A DNA stretch of 64,000 nucleotides from the NCBI GenBank assembly GCA_036872755.1, contig JAVHNS010000004.1:310001-374000 (forward strand), read 5' to 3'. The notes under the pieces are model-generated. The model made no database searches. It was not told the DNA's origin and saw only the letters and a program-made list of their open reading frames with translations. Of the stretch, positions 24,201 to 37,545 are shown piece by piece (position 1 is the first letter of the stretch; the number at the start of each line of letters is the position of its first letter). The position numbers and the translations under genes were made by a program. This stretch comes from Orbilia blumenaviensis (Eukaryota > Ascomycota > Orbiliomycetes > Orbiliales > Orbiliaceae).

Positions 24201-25472
24201 AGCTGAAGATTCCATCAAGACATTGCAGAAAGAACTTCGTGTTTGCGAGGAAGATAGAAAAGAAGCCCAGGAACTTGTAGAGTCTCTCTCCAGGGACCTG
24301 ACCAAGGCGCAAGAAGAAGTGTCCACTCTTCGACCGAAGCTGCTGACATTCGAACGGGAAGTCCAGAAGCTGAGGTCAGAGCGAGATGGATTCCAAGAGG
24401 AAATCGATCTCAAGACCGCGCAGCATTCATCCGCACAGAGCTTGATGTCGTCTTTGCGTGACCAGACATCAGAACTTGCAATGCAGATGAAAGAATTGAA
24501 GGAGAAGAATGAGAGCATGGAAGAAGAACTCGCTGAGGCTCAGAAATTGCTTAGCGAGCGTAGCCGCGAAGCCGAAACCATGAGACGGTTGCTTCGGGAT
24601 GTTGAAACTAAGCAAGATGCGAGAATCAGGGAGATGAAGGAGAGAATGGACCAGGCTATCGATGAAAGGGACAAAGCAGAGGAGGAGGCAGCTACGGTTA
24701 GCAAACGTAGGATGCGGGAACTCGAAGAAATCAAAGATAAGCTTCGGGACGCCGAGAAGGCTCTCAAGCGAATCCAGGAAGAGAAAGCGGATGCAGAGAA
24801 AGAAAGGAATGGTTTAAAGAGCGGCAAGGAGAGAGCGGAGGAGGCTCTTCAAAATGCAACCAAGGAATTTGAGGAGACGAAGAAAGCGATGATTAACATG
24901 CGCGATGCCTTAGTGCGTATCAATACCGTGGTCACTGTGAAAGCGTAATACTAATGCTAATGCTACACTAGGACGAAACCGAGAAACAAATGCGAGACTT
25001 TGACAAGCAGGAGAGCGGTCTACGAAAGCAGACTGAAGAAATACAACAGAAATATGATAAACTTCAGAAGGCCTACAGGATCGCGACGGATGAACTTCGT
25101 ATGATTCAAAACGCGAAGACGAGATCCGATGACAGCCCTCGCCCGTCCTCTCGTCAATCCTTGGAAAAGCCGATGTCACCAACAAGAAGAGGCTCTGCTA
25201 CACCTTCAATGGATGGAAGTGGCCTTGACAGCATTAATGTCGACTACATCAAGAATATCGTTCTACAGAGTCTAGAGGTGAAAAACAAGAAGATGCAGAT
25301 GCAGATGTTGCCAGTCCTGAAGATGCTGCTGAAATTTGATGAGTAAGACTCTCCTGACTCCTAAATCCTGACTCCTACCAGTAATCATGAAAACGATTGT
25401 ATTCTAATCTAACTTCGTAACCACAGCAAGGATGAACAACGATGGCTAACAATCGTGAGCTCCATCAAATAA
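21222..25472 (+). CDS. IMH1: GRIP-domain golgin, IMH1 type
   Basis: A long coiled-coil tether recruited to trans-Golgi membranes by the small GTPase Arl1. Exons are 21222..21687, 21827..24912, 24972..25342 and 25427..25472, for 1322 residues. The N-terminus (MFARLKNFADSLEESAR) is a short amphipathic segment, followed by a Ser/Gly-rich linker. A conserved block around the first junction reads KLRKLEKIENKYT-ELLRSYR. Near-continuous heptad coiled coil (Lys/Glu-rich) runs from about 190 to 1210, broken by a basic and acidic linker near 470-525. The GRIP domain is at about 1272-1319, with the Arl1-contacting tyrosine at 1276 (NVDYIKNIVLQ). The last 46-nt exon restores the ending KFDDKDEQRWLTIVSS. 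Reading through the last intron would stop early at 25346. Family and location are known; the exon ends are inferred. Confidence 0.9.
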
Positions 25473-27301
25473 ACAATGCTTGTTTGCAAGATGTGTGCGT
25501 GCGTATGAGCGGGTTTGTATTGATTTGTACATTTTCTTATTTTGTTCCGAGCCCTCGCGTCAAAGGCGTTCTTGTTTCTTTTGTATATCAATGGTGGTTT
25601 TTCATGTCGCTGAAAAGTTGGGATGGAGCATTTTTGCACTTGGCGATTAGAAACCTGATCAACTTCTTTCAACATTTTTTTTACGACACGACATCGCAGC
25701 AATCGATGATAATTATGATGGCTTTTCTTCATTTTTCATTATCTTCTTCTTCTTCTTCCAGCCTTTACTCCTAATTATTTATATTTTTTGTCTTCTCTAA
25801 GCAGGCGGGTTCTAATATTGCGGAGGTGATAATAACATCTAATCCTTAATGTATATACCTAGTCAACTTCCCGGGTGCATTCTGCATCAATTGCACTTGC
25901 AACGTTGCTATTATTGCTATTATTGCCCTTTCTCCACCGCATGTTTGACAGAGTCCACGTGGACTGGTTAGCCTGCGCCCGGTCACTCTGCCGTTTGATT
26001 TCCGTTTAAACTTTTGCCCTCCAGCGGCGGAGCTAGTGATAATGACGAAGCAAAACTGTAGCCAAAAAGTATATCCACAGCCGATTAAATTCCAGTCAGA
26101 ACACCACATACTTCATTTAAGGACGTATAATGATATTGAAGTCCAAAACCGGACAGGACCGTTCAGGTTCCGATGTATACCGCATGTGATCTATTAGTAG
26201 TATAGGTAAAAGAAAGCATGCAGCAGGGTATGGCCACAAAAGGTGGCTCCTGCATTTTGGCGTTAGCGTGGAAGCACCGCACGATGACGGAGAACCGACG
26301 GGCAAGGGACCCCCATCGACATCGAAGGGGTTTATTCATGTAGCTTATGTTATGTAGTACGTATGTACGGACGTAGGTCTATGCATATATGTCATGTACT
26401 GTACTGTATCGAAATACTAGCGTGGTAGAAAGGAAGAAAAAAAAGGGGTAGTTTTCTTTTGTTCAATTGAAGAATCAAGGCCCTTGTTCCCCGTCAGTTG
26501 CAGTTGCAGGTTCGCGATATACTTACCTAGCTAGCTGCGAAGCTGAAACGAAACACCATCTGGCGTAAAAAAAAAAAAAGGGCAGCTAAGCTAGCTAGTT
26601 CTCTTCGACGGTTTGTTCCAGAGACTGCAGTAGGACGAGGAGGGATACTCTAACCATGTTTTAAGAGCATGTTAAAGCAGCTCGGGCAGTAAGCCATCTG
26701 ATTTTGATGTATTTATTTTCGATGGCAAGCCCCTTCTTGGCCTGCAGGGAGCTGTTACATGTCGGTCGTCAACCTGTCGACTTTTTTTTTTGAAGCCATG
26801 GACCAGGCAAGGTAGCTAAACTATCTTGAGGAGTGATGGTGGTATTAGTGGCAGTGGGAGTGGCAGTGGTGGTTGTGGTTGTGAATACCCAAGTCCCTAA
26901 GTAGGTGCTTGGTATATTCAATAGCTGGCTGCTTTAAAAAGGCGGTGGTTGTGGCCGCCTCGAAGCCAACAACACACCCAAAGAACCGACACCTTTTCGA
27001 CACCTCATCCTGCCAACCAAGCCAGCCAGCCAGCCGGCCAGCCAACCATTCCCTCCATCCCATCTCCGTCACTCACACACATTCTCTTCCTCTCCGTCAT
27101 CACCCATCCAGACATCAACATCACCATCAGTGCAACCTTCGTAGAACATATCTAGCATACAGCTTATCCTCCAGTCACTGTAAAAATAAACAAGGCTTAG
27201 CCACATTCATCCAATCTCTCTTTCTCTCTTTCCTTCATCTTTCCCACGGCCAAATATCCCAGCTCTATCTTGACTTTTGGCCAGCTGTCGGTCCTATCGC
27301 A
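25473..27301. other. 1.8 kb intergenic, long SEC4 leader
   Basis: The left part is the T-rich 3' UTR of the golgin gene. The right part has GTG-type simple sequence around 26830-26880, a CCAGC-repeat patch near 27015-27045 and a CT/CA-rich leader immediately before SEC4. Open frames here are low complexity and not called. Confidence 0.4.
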
Positions 27302-28243
<942 letters not shown>

Positions 28244-29916
28244 ACGGGAAACATCCGTGATAGAGGTGCATGTACGGCCTTGCCTAACGGCAGGATACTG
28301 CAGTTCGATGTATAGCGGAGGCCTCACGCATTCTTTACTATGCATAGACCATACCCCCTACACCCTTTTGGCGTCCTTCTGAAGGGCTATTCCTTCCTAC
28401 ACGAAAGACAAAGATTAACCATTGGTCTGCCGACACGTCTTTAATTTGCATAATGCCGAATACCCCATAATCTACTACATATTATAATACCGAGGGCGGA
28501 TACGGATGAGAAGAGGCGGGCAAGAAAGGGAACAAAAATGTGAAGGAGTTCTTTGGAGTTTTTCTTCTTCTTGTGAGCTAAAAGGAAATGAATCTTTTCC
28601 CCAAGACTTTCCTGATGTTCACACTATCTCGTGCTTTCTGGCTCCCTTTATTCCTTTTTTTATTTTCCTTTTATCTAATCATCATCATCTGGTTTTTGTT
28701 TACTGATACAGTCGGACGATATACATGTTGTATCTATTCTTACGCCCGCCACACTAGTGTGTGTGTTTCTCCCCGCTTGACGACCCGTTATTACCTTGCG
28801 CAGGATACTTTGTGAATTGGTTTCCATTTGTTTTCCCTTCTACTATCCCTGTATTATTGGATCATCTCTTGTTCCAAGTCGCTGCTCTTCTCTGATATAT
28901 TTCCTTATGACTATCTTCTTCACCCTTGCTGGCCTTCTTACGATGTGTATGTCTTTAGCTATACCGCCTTGTCTGTACTATCAAATACTAGATTGCTTCC
29001 TCTCTCCCCAGGACGACGGTCCACACGACTTTTTCCCTCTCGCTTTCTTTTTCCGCCTTCTTTTATGCTCACCCGTGACGTCGCCATCGGCTTCGATAAC
29101 TCGGTTCGGTTCGGAATATGCTATACAGGCTTCGACATGCGCGGATTGTACATTGTCTCAGGACAAGGTGTCGAAACACCTTTCCACCATGGATATGAAG
29201 AAATTCGATGTTGGACTTTTTTCTTCTTCTTCTTATTTTCTTATTTTTTTATCCATATCACCATATACCGGGGCCTATGGCAAAGGAACAACATGACGAC
29301 ATGCATGATATGGATGTTCCCGATTACTCGCGACCCAACTTTTTTTCTTTTCTGTTGGAATGTGTCACCCACCATACGGTCGCTTTTATAGCTATAGAAG
29401 CTCCTTTCTGGAATGAACCCGAAGGCCTTCTGCATACATACAACCAACTGCATCCAACAAGGGTAAATGGGAGCAACGGCTTAACGCTAGGCAACGGTCC
29501 GTTCGACGACTGAATCGATCTATGGGAATTTCCGCCCGGCCCCCGCGGGTATTTAATACTACGGCCCTCCCGGGTTTTATTCTTTGGGGGCTTTTTAGGG
29601 GTCCACCCGGGGAGCACGCAACTTGGTTTCCTTAATATACAGCTTATACCTGAGGATACGGTGTGGATCAGGGCTCTTTCCTTTCGGCGTTTCCGGGGTT
29701 GATGTAAACCGCTCCTAGTGGCACGGCGGCCTGTTGGAGATCGCGGCGCAGATATTCAAGATATACGGCGTCTATGAGTAGGCAACTGCAACCAGTGGAA
29801 TCCTGGTTCTATGAATTTATTCAATAATAGATAATCCGATCGATCGATTTAATTAATCAAAGAACCAAAACAACCACCGCGAACACATTTTCAAACAATC
29901 GGGATCACCTCCCCAA
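28244..29916. other. 1.7 kb T-rich intergenic
   Basis: The SEC4 3' UTR is followed by T-rich DNA. Phe/Leu-rich open frames on the plus strand (for example 28828-29391) reflect this composition. One small frame, 29277-29513, is listed separately as doubtful. A GC-rich patch lies at 29530-29620. No RNA gene or repeat family was recognised. Confidence 0.35.
29277..29513 (+). CDS. Doubtful small open reading frame
   Basis: A 78-codon frame starting MAKEQHDDMHDMD and ending NGPFDD lies in otherwise T-rich intergenic DNA. Its composition is mixed and acidic, unlike the surrounding Phe-rich frames, which is the only reason to list it. No domain, signal peptide or splice context supports it. Confidence 0.15.
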   Translation: MAKEQHDDMHDMDVPDYSRPNFFSFLLECVTHHTVAFIAIEAPFWNEPEGLLHTYNQLHPTRVNGSNGLTLGNGPFDD

Positions 29917-30180
29917 TCAGTTTCCCTCGGTATCGTCTTGATCAGCAACCGACCGTGGACCAGGTTCTGAAGCGGCATTCGGCTCGGAATTTGAGACGTC
30001 GACGAAGGGTGGTGGGTTTACCTTCGTGTTGGTATTGTTGTTCCTGCCTTTGATGACGATGCAGGGTGAAGAGTGGGTGCCATCCTGACGTTTTGAGACT
30101 TCGGTGCTTTGGGCTATTGTCGAGGACGTATAGTAGGCTAGGCCGGTGATGATGAAGACGATGAGCTTGGGGTGTGTCAT
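29917..30180 (-). CDS. Putative small secreted protein with Kex2-like site
   Basis: An 87-residue frame from the ATG at 30180. An upstream in-frame ATG at 30246 would put 22 hydrophilic residues before the hydrophobic core, so the inner start is preferred. Residues 1-24 (MTHPKLIVFIITGLAYYTSS then TIAQ) form a signal peptide with an Ala-Gln cleavage-like end. A dibasic KR at about 31-32 follows, as in Kex2-processed secreted proteins. The rest is hydrophilic, Asn/Pro-rich with an acidic end (QDDTEG) and only one cysteine. No family is recognised. The neighbour UTP21 lies upstream on the same strand, with about 320 bp between. Confidence 0.45.
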   Translation of the reverse strand: MTHPKLIVFIITGLAYYTSSTIAQSTEVSKRQDGTHSSPCIVIKGRNNNTNTKVNPPPFVDVSNSEPNAASEPGPRSVADQDDTEGN

Positions 30181-30502
30181 TGTGGTGGATTCAATGCCGT
30201 CTCGGTATAGATATTGCGGATGATGTTGATATTTCCGTGAATGCATGCCCGGGCACGAGACTACGTCTATAAACGGTTATAGAGATGTGAAGGGATTTGC
30301 GTCTCTTTGCTTTATTATAGAGGGTTCAAAACCCACACCAGACTATATCCAAAAGCGTTTATAAAATGGTACAGAGCCGGTTGGCCCTCTCCAGTATATA
30401 GGTAGCTTTATAATACAACAAAAAATAGTACACCTCCCCACATATAATCTTACATTGTTGCATATGATAATAAATCTCAAGGAGTACCTAGGTAGTTATC
30501 AT

Positions 30503-33500
30503 CTACCGACTACTCCTCAAGAACCCCAAAACCCCTCCACAGTACCCTACTAGCTCCGACACCCTCCCTGACTCTTGCTCCACCTCTCCTCTATACTCCT
30601 GCAATGCTTCTTTAACAGTCGGCTTCTCATCCCTCAGTCCCGCCATTTCTTCATCATCACTATCATCTTCGTCTTCCTCGGCATCACTGTCTTCTGCCTT
30701 GGCCAGCGCTTCTTGCTCTTTAGCTACTGTTTCACCGTGGATTTTGAGGAATACCCTCATCCAGGTTAATACCAGTTCGTAATCCTTTCGACTTCGTAGT
30801 CGCTGTGTTAACGCCTCGACGAAGGATATCAATTCAAAATATGGAGCGGAGGAGGTGTCCAGCGTTCGGATTTCAAGATCCGTAGTTGACGGTGGTAGAG
30901 ATTTCATGTGCTCGATGAAGGCGGTATCTGTATAATACGATTAGTAAACTGTTATCCCAGATAAAAGTGACAAAGGTAGTTTGTTGGGGGCTTTACAATC
31001 TCCATCCTCACTTCCTTCCATCAGCAGTCTGGTGAAATGTCGTTCGAACTCAACATCGCCGCTCTTGACTCTGCTTAATTCTGCCTTTTCGATCGCCCTT
31101 CTAGATGCATCTGCAACGCTGAGGTCGAGGCCATCGCCTGCGCCCTTGTCTGCGTCACCGACGCCGATAAGTTTCATCGCGCCGTCCTTCGAGCTTGCCA
31201 AGCTACCCAAGAAGAATGGCGCCTTCTCGGGTTTCTTGACCGGATCGGTAGGCCTATTTCGCGCCTTAATGTGTTCCAAATTCAACAGGTTCATCCATCG
31301 ATTCTTCGGTAGCAAGCTCATAGTAAGCATTTGATCGGACAGCTGGTCGACTGTAGTATATTTGCCATCGAGTTCCTGTTCTTCCTCCGTATCGTGCGTA
31401 AACGCAGATTCCACGAGCCCAGTACCGCCTTCTCCGGTTGAACTAGGTCCTATGAGCTTGTGAATATCGTCATCGGATATACGACGGGTGGGGACGTGTG
31501 TGAATACTGTTTTGTTGGTGTAGATACCAATGCCGACGCTGTCGATTGATGCTGTTGCTAGGAAATTACCATCCGGAGAGAAGGCAATGGAGTTGACGAC
31601 ACTTTGGGTCTTGAAACCATCGATAAGGTGGCCTGTTGGTAGATCCCAAACTCTTATTGTTGAGTCCATGCTGGATGCGATTAACCAGCGAGAGTCGTTG
31701 GAGAAGCAGATGTCTGAGATACGACCGCCACAACCCCATAGCTCACGCACTACCTTCCTGGTTTCGATATCTACGACTCGGATGCCCAAGTCGTCGCAGG
31801 ATATAGCGATTAAACCTGATGACCGGTGGATTCTGAGCGCTGTACACGCAGTTCCTTCGGTAAATGATATCTGCTGCTGTAGGAGTCCAGACTTGAATTC
31901 CCAGAATTTGACGAAACCGTCCAGGCCACAGGATATCAGTACCTTATTAACGGAGTCGATTGCCATTCCCGTCACCGCTCCGGCATGTTTCCAACCCGCT
32001 CGGCTTCCCTGTCCGTTCTTTCTGGCTGCGATCTGTGCCTTAGTAGCCCGGGCTGGGAACCTGGCTCTGTGAATTCCACTCTGCAAATTATAAGAATCTA
32101 TAGCACCCTTCGCGCTCCCCACTATACCGAAAGTACCGCATGGACTGATAGTGACGCTCTTGACTTCTCCCCCATCACCAGTAGGCAAAGTCCATCTTCC
32201 AACTTTCCGTCTACTCCAAGACCATGATCTTGCAAACGCCTCTTCCCTACCACCGGTAATTATACCCTCCCAGCCGAGTTCATTGGAGCCCCATTCCGCG
32301 CCTGAACCGTCGCGATTACCCTCTACTGCGATACAAGTTATAATTGCACCCTTGAGCAGTGAAACATCAGCAATCCGGTCGTACATCCCGGATTTCTTTA
32401 GTTTGTTCATCGTGCTTTCCATGCTACCCTGTGATAGTTCCGTGGATTGTGCATCGGATCGAAGTGAGAACCCCCACAGTGAGTGGTCTAGCGATGCGGA
32501 AAGAATGAAGTGGGTGCTTGGGTGGAATAGAATTGTGTTCGGTGCCAATGCATGCCCACCACGCTGTCTTAATATCCGGGGAAGAACGGTAGCCGGGGTA
32601 TCGAACACCCACAGTTTGATGGCGTTATCACCGCCGGATGTCACAAGAACGTTTTGGCCGGGGAGAAAAGCGGCCCTTGAGATTCCACCGGTTGCAGTTG
32701 AATGCACGCCTCGCATGATGCCGACTGCTTTGCGAGTATTGAGTGACCAGAGAGTTATATTTCCGTTAGAGGAGGCGGACGCAAGCATATCAGACGGGGA
32801 AGGCGGGTCCGAAGATGACTTCAGCGGAGGAGGGACCAGATCTGAGCGGAAGGTTAAGGAAGTCACCGGCGCCGAACTGGATAGCTGGAAGAGCGACGTA
32901 TCCGTCTGGATATTGTGGAGATTGATAGTGCCAGAAGAGAACCCCATTGCCACAATAGAATGATGAGTGGACAATGCTAACGAAGTGAGATGTCCGATAC
33001 CCGTGCCATTTGGTGTCTTTGGTGGAAGGATGGAGTAGACGAGCTTGCCGCTTCTGATATTCCAGATCTCTACACCGCCGTCTGAAGTGCCTATGCAAAT
33101 TTTGTTCAAGAATGTCGGTGGGTGGATGATATTGACGATATCTGATTCGCCGAATAGCTCGATTGTCGTGTATAATTCTATCTCACCAGCCTCGTTAGAA
33201 TTCATATCACCAAGGTGGAAAGTTGTACTAGGCTTATATGTAATATACCTCTCGACCCAATGTTCCAAACACCGACACTCTTAGGTCCGATGATACCCAC
33301 AAGCCAATCACCGAATCCAAATATGTCCTTGATACCGGTGCGGCCCTTCTTCACCTCATCCATCTGCATCTCACCCTTCTTCCTTCCTCTTTCGAAGATC
33401 CATATTCCCGTCCGAAATCCAACGTATATCTCCTTGCCGCGAGCGTATATTGAAGTAATCTCAGACGGAGTCTGAGGACTCGTTACGAAGAGAAGATTGA

Positions 33501-33795
33501 GCCGGTGGATATCGTATGTCGATACTGAATGGCCGGTGGATGTGGATAGCTGGAAGGTTGCAGAGTGCTGCAGCAGAGCGAATGGGGTAGATGTTGTGAC
33601 ATGGCCGAGGGACTAATGTTGAGGTTCAATTTCTCGGTTAGAGATACTATATTACTGTACAAGCTAGTCTATAGGTATACTGACTCTGAAGGGAGCGAAT
33701 ATTCGAGATGATGATTTTTGCGCCGGTCGAGATGTTGCCTTTGCGACTTCAAGACGAGCTCTCTTGGCTGGTGGATTGGATACTTCGAGACTCAT
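30503..33795 (-). CDS. UTP21: U3 snoRNP protein UTP21 (WDR36 homologue)
   Basis: WD40 component of the UTP-B subcomplex of the SSU processome, needed for 18S rRNA maturation in the nucleolus. Exons are 33795..33685, 33612..33249, 33177..30997 and 30927..30503, for 1026 residues. The N-terminus has a basic NPPAKRARLE segment and the family block SSRIFAPFR. Two sets of WD repeats follow, with blades such as SGGDNAIKLWVFD and SMDSTIRVWDLPTGH. The C-terminal Utp21 helical domain includes SLLPKNRWMNLLNLEHIKARN and TAFIEHMKSLPPS. The second intron (71 nt) has a CTAAC branch site 16 nt before its acceptor, which fixes the frame. The first donor, GTCAGT, is weak. The stop is TAG, showing that TAG does terminate here. 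Confidence 0.92.
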
Positions 33796-34136
33796 GATTG
33801 CAAAAAAAATAAAAAATTACAGACAGGTTATGCTGGTACTATCTGGAACTTTGATTCATTGAGATGTAGCTTGTTGAAGTTGTTATTGTAGAGGTACTGT
33901 GGGGAGAGGTCTTAGGCAGTCCCGGCCATTTTTCGTTGTCGCGGGCGTTGTCGTCGCAGCTTTAGATTCGATTCTCTACAAAAAGATTTAAAATTTTTGT
34001 TCGCAAGCTGTTTCGATGGGCAGGTTCCCTTGCTCGGCGCGACGACCAATCAGGTCGTAGTATCTTTTTTGTGTTGTGTGTTCCGGAAAGGTGCAAAAAT
34101 TTGGGTTAAAGAAATGCAAAAAAAAGTCAAAAAGAA
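33796..34136. other. UTP21 promoter / tRNA 3' flank
   Basis: 340 bp holding the UTP21 upstream region. Immediately downstream (minus strand) of the tRNA are T-rich runs, TTTCTTTTTGACTTTTTTTT on that strand, that fit an RNA polymerase III terminator. Confidence 0.5.
34109..34136 (-). terminator. RNA polymerase III terminator of tRNA-Cys
   Basis: On the minus strand, runs of five and eight T follow the tRNA 3' end within about 25 nt, as expected for Pol III termination. Confidence 0.6.
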
Positions 34137-34222
34137 AGGAGCGACCGTGGATTGAACACGGGACCTTGAGATATTAGAGGCTAGCACTGCAATCTCCTGC
34201 TCTACCGCTGAGCTACCACTCC
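34137..34222 (-). tRNA. tRNA-Cys(GCA) with 14-nt intron
   Basis: The minus strand folds as a cloverleaf. The acceptor GGAGTGG pairs with TCGCTCC (two wobbles). The D arm is GCTC-AGCGGTA-GAGC, the anticodon arm GGAGA-TTGCAG...A-TCTCA, and the T arm CCGTG-TTCAATC-CACGG. The anticodon is GCA, with T33 before it and G37 after it. A 14-nt intron (34186..34173) sits at the canonical 37/38 position. Base 73 would be U, the known discriminator of tRNA-Cys, which supports the identity. The G27-A43 pair is a mismatch. T runs downstream can terminate Pol III. Confidence 0.9.
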
Positions 34223-36502
34223 AAACCACTGGGCTATATGACCAGATATCTTCTCGTTTTGAAATTAGAAGATATGAACTCATCCTGGAATGAACAGCTT
34301 AACCAGAAGACGAACCCTGATAACCTCAGCCTCCACCTAGGATGAGTATTTTTCTGGGCCATGAAGGCATTAAAAGTCACCTAAGTCCTCAGTAAAATTT
34401 GAATTCATTTCTCTGTTCAATATGTAGGAGAGACGGCGAGGCTGAGATCGAGACCGGAAAAAAAAAATAAAAAAAAAAAATAAGGTCCAGGCGCCTCCGA
34501 TCTGTAAATTGTGGATATCGTTCTCTTCGGGATTAAGCCCCAGAGAAACGTTAGACATGGACGGCAATAGGTTGGTGCACATGCTGGCCGATGGTATGCA
34601 TGTGTGCATGTGCCGGCACTGCGCTGACATCATATATTGTTTAAACATTTCTCAGATGGACAGGGGCAGGGTGTATTCAACATTCAGTTTAAGCTCGTGG
34701 TACCTCTATAACTTTTAGCTTTCATTCCAGTTACCTAAGTACTAAGTACATAGGCGCACACACTAATTGTAAAACCAACAGTACTTTTTATCAATTGGAT
34801 TCAATTAGAACGGCATCGTGGGTTTAGAGGGCTTGCTTAAGTAGAGCTACCCTCCTGGGTTCCTATATGCGCGCATTCTGCCTCCGCACTTCCTCGCCCC
34901 GCATTGTGGGTTTCAGAAAACGGTTTGTAACGTCAATGGTGTAGCTCAAACAACATTTGACTTGAGCACACGGCGGGATATATGGCGTAGTCTGGATCCT
35001 GCCCACACTTTCTATTAAGACCTTATATTTTAGTAAATTTGTTTAGTAATTTAGTCGTGAGATGCAAGCTGGGTTGGATTATACTCTCGTTTCCAAGCTA
35101 GTGTCGAGCGAAAGAGAATACTAATAAAAATAAAGGATAGAAATAGAAGAGGACTGTTGGAATATGTTGAACTGATTTCCTGCAAATGAAGTACCGGGGT
35201 TTCAATACTTCTCTATCTAGATAGATAGATCCACGGTATTCTAACTACCGGTAGTATGAACCTTTTAGCTTCCGATTTCCCATTTATTTTACTGGCAGAA
35301 CATAGGGTGTCGTTCGTGAGTTCACGGTGACAAAGAAAATTAAACGTCTACAAACCCGCGCACCTGCCGTAGGGCCAATCGATATCGCCGTTTAGGTGTG
35401 GGTCATGGGTCGAGCTAAACGAAGAGCTAAGTTGGGACGATATTTTCTCGGGACGAGGCTTGTTTAGGCCTCATCTGGCTTGACGTATAGCATTATCAAT
35501 CAACCATAGTTTTGTGTATATACCATCGAAGATGATAGAAAATATCGGCGTTAGGTGGGCATCGGTCATGGCCTCAAGCCTCATCTTGTTTGAGGTTTCG
35601 AATTCAAGGCCTTGGCACATTTCGATTTGTTCATTTATCAAATTTGTAGCATTATAATTAAAATGGTTGGATTCAAATTGGTCTCGAGATCTCGTGACTT
35701 CAAGCCATTGCATCAAGTGAAAACCAGCCTGAGAGAATTTTCAGCTATGAAGACTTAAACTTAATTAAGCGTCTCGTGGAGGGTCCGAGATCACCCTGTG
35801 GTATTGTAGGTATACTTCGTATATATCTGTCAGCACAGCCGCCATTTCGATTTGGACTCGGCTGTTCTGGGTAAGTTTAAGGTCGCTGCACAGAAAGAAT
35901 GCAACTGCACATCCGTACATCCTGCCGACGTGTCAGTATCTTATTCTTCGCCTCGTCGGATTTCCCCCGGCTACGTAGAAACTCGACTGGCCTGTCAATC
36001 TTAACTATGTAACTAGTGTCATAGCCAGAGAGATGATGCTTGAGATAAACCCGGAATTGGCAAGTTGTCGTGTGCGAGTTTCTGCGCCTTCGCCATTGGT
36101 TGTCCCGTCGGATTGGACGGTTGACAGACAGCCAGGGCCAGGGCCAGGGGAGCGCAGTGACCACGGACAGACCAAAAGGCTACTTACTAATTATGATGAA
36201 ATGAAAACGCCAGGTACTTACCTACAGTCATATTCACCCAGACGTGACCACCCCTCCCCTAACCCAACCTTCGAACTGTGGGGACCGGTCGGATGTACCT
36301 GAACCTCTGTTGGAATTAATGTTCGTGTATCGCGGGGCTTATAGAATTCTGGTCAATTAGGCGAGAAAGGTGGAGATGCGTATGCTAAGCTTGCTAGCTA
36401 CAGTAGTATGTTGCCTTCGAACATGGCCGGCCGGCTGCCTTGGAAAATGTTGACCAGTAACATGAAGATGTTCATGAGGAGTGAGTGAGTGATTGCTCGA
36501 GT

Positions 36503-36522
36503 GAGCGTGAGCGTGAGCGTGA
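36503..36522. repeat. GAGCGT tandem repeat
   Basis: About three copies of a GAGCGT unit follow a GAGT repeat in the VIP1 upstream region. It is simple-sequence DNA. Confidence 0.7.
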
Positions 36523-37515
36523 GAGAGGAGCGGGCTGCGGGGGAAAGTATATAACTTTTCTTTTAGTCTTTAACTCTTACTTTAAGTATCGGTCGACTCC
36601 TCCCAGCCGCAGCCAGCCCTTTTTGAAGTCTCACGACCTTTTCCCCCTTCCCCCTTTTACATACATCATACGTACATACATCAGGAACAGACAAACCCTC
36701 TTGAAATTTTGGGTTTAAAGTTCAGTTCGAGCCTCTTCTTCTATCGAGACAATTTAAATTCAAAGTTGCACAACAGCAGCGAATATAAAAATTTGTGTCC
36801 GTCTGTTTTGTCTGTTATATGGTGGTACAACAACCCCTCTGCTGCATCGTCTATTAATAATATCTACTTCCAACGTTCGTGCTCGCATAAAGCGGCCAAA
36901 TCAACGACGTCGCCCATCGTTTTTTTACCTACTCGCCCACCGATCGCTCTTCAATCATTCGACTCTCAGCCGGTCGAAGGCCTCGACAGTATTACCTTCA
37001 CCAAACAGTCAAAGAGACAGCCCACCATCCCACAATATCCGGCTGACGCGAACTGTTTAATCGAAGAAATATTATAGAAGTAATTTATACACGCGGAGCA
37101 GAGAGTGAGTGCAAGCCCTGGCCAGCCTGAGCCTCCCGACTGGGTTCTTTAAGCTATGGTGGAGACCATCTGAGTTATCAACCCCCGGTCTGGTGGCTTT
37201 CTCCCTTCCCCCCCAGGATTTCAGTACCAATTCGGCAAGGTGTCGAGTGCTCACCAAGAAAAAAACTCGAGAGTTCCTCAACCACTCCAGGATACGATAA
37301 CTACTCTTGAGCAGGGCAGCTCTTAAAAGAGGAGGAGAAATAATCAAGAGAATAAGAGAAAAAGAAGAGAAAAGAAAATATAGAGAGGGGGAAGACGGCG
37401 CTCTTCGCAAAGATACCAGCCGCTACTAGTACTGCTGCTTGTTCGCCTCACACACCACGGCAGCATCGCCAATTAAAAGCTTGGACCTGATAATAAAGGA
37501 GAAAGGAAGACAGGG

Positions 37516-37545
37516 AAGAAAGAAAGAAAGGAAGAAAGAAAGAAA
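37516..37545. repeat. GAAA/GGAA purine microsatellite
   Basis: An imperfect tetranucleotide purine repeat in the probable VIP1 leader. Open frames across it are composition artefacts. Confidence 0.75.

Noticed and set aside
28828..29391. 187-codon plus-strand open frame after SEC4
   Set aside because: The Phe-rich product of T-rich 3' DNA has no domain or leader.
32151..32963. 270-codon plus-strand open frame
   Set aside because: It is antisense to the WD-repeat exon of UTP21, whose frame is strongly supported.
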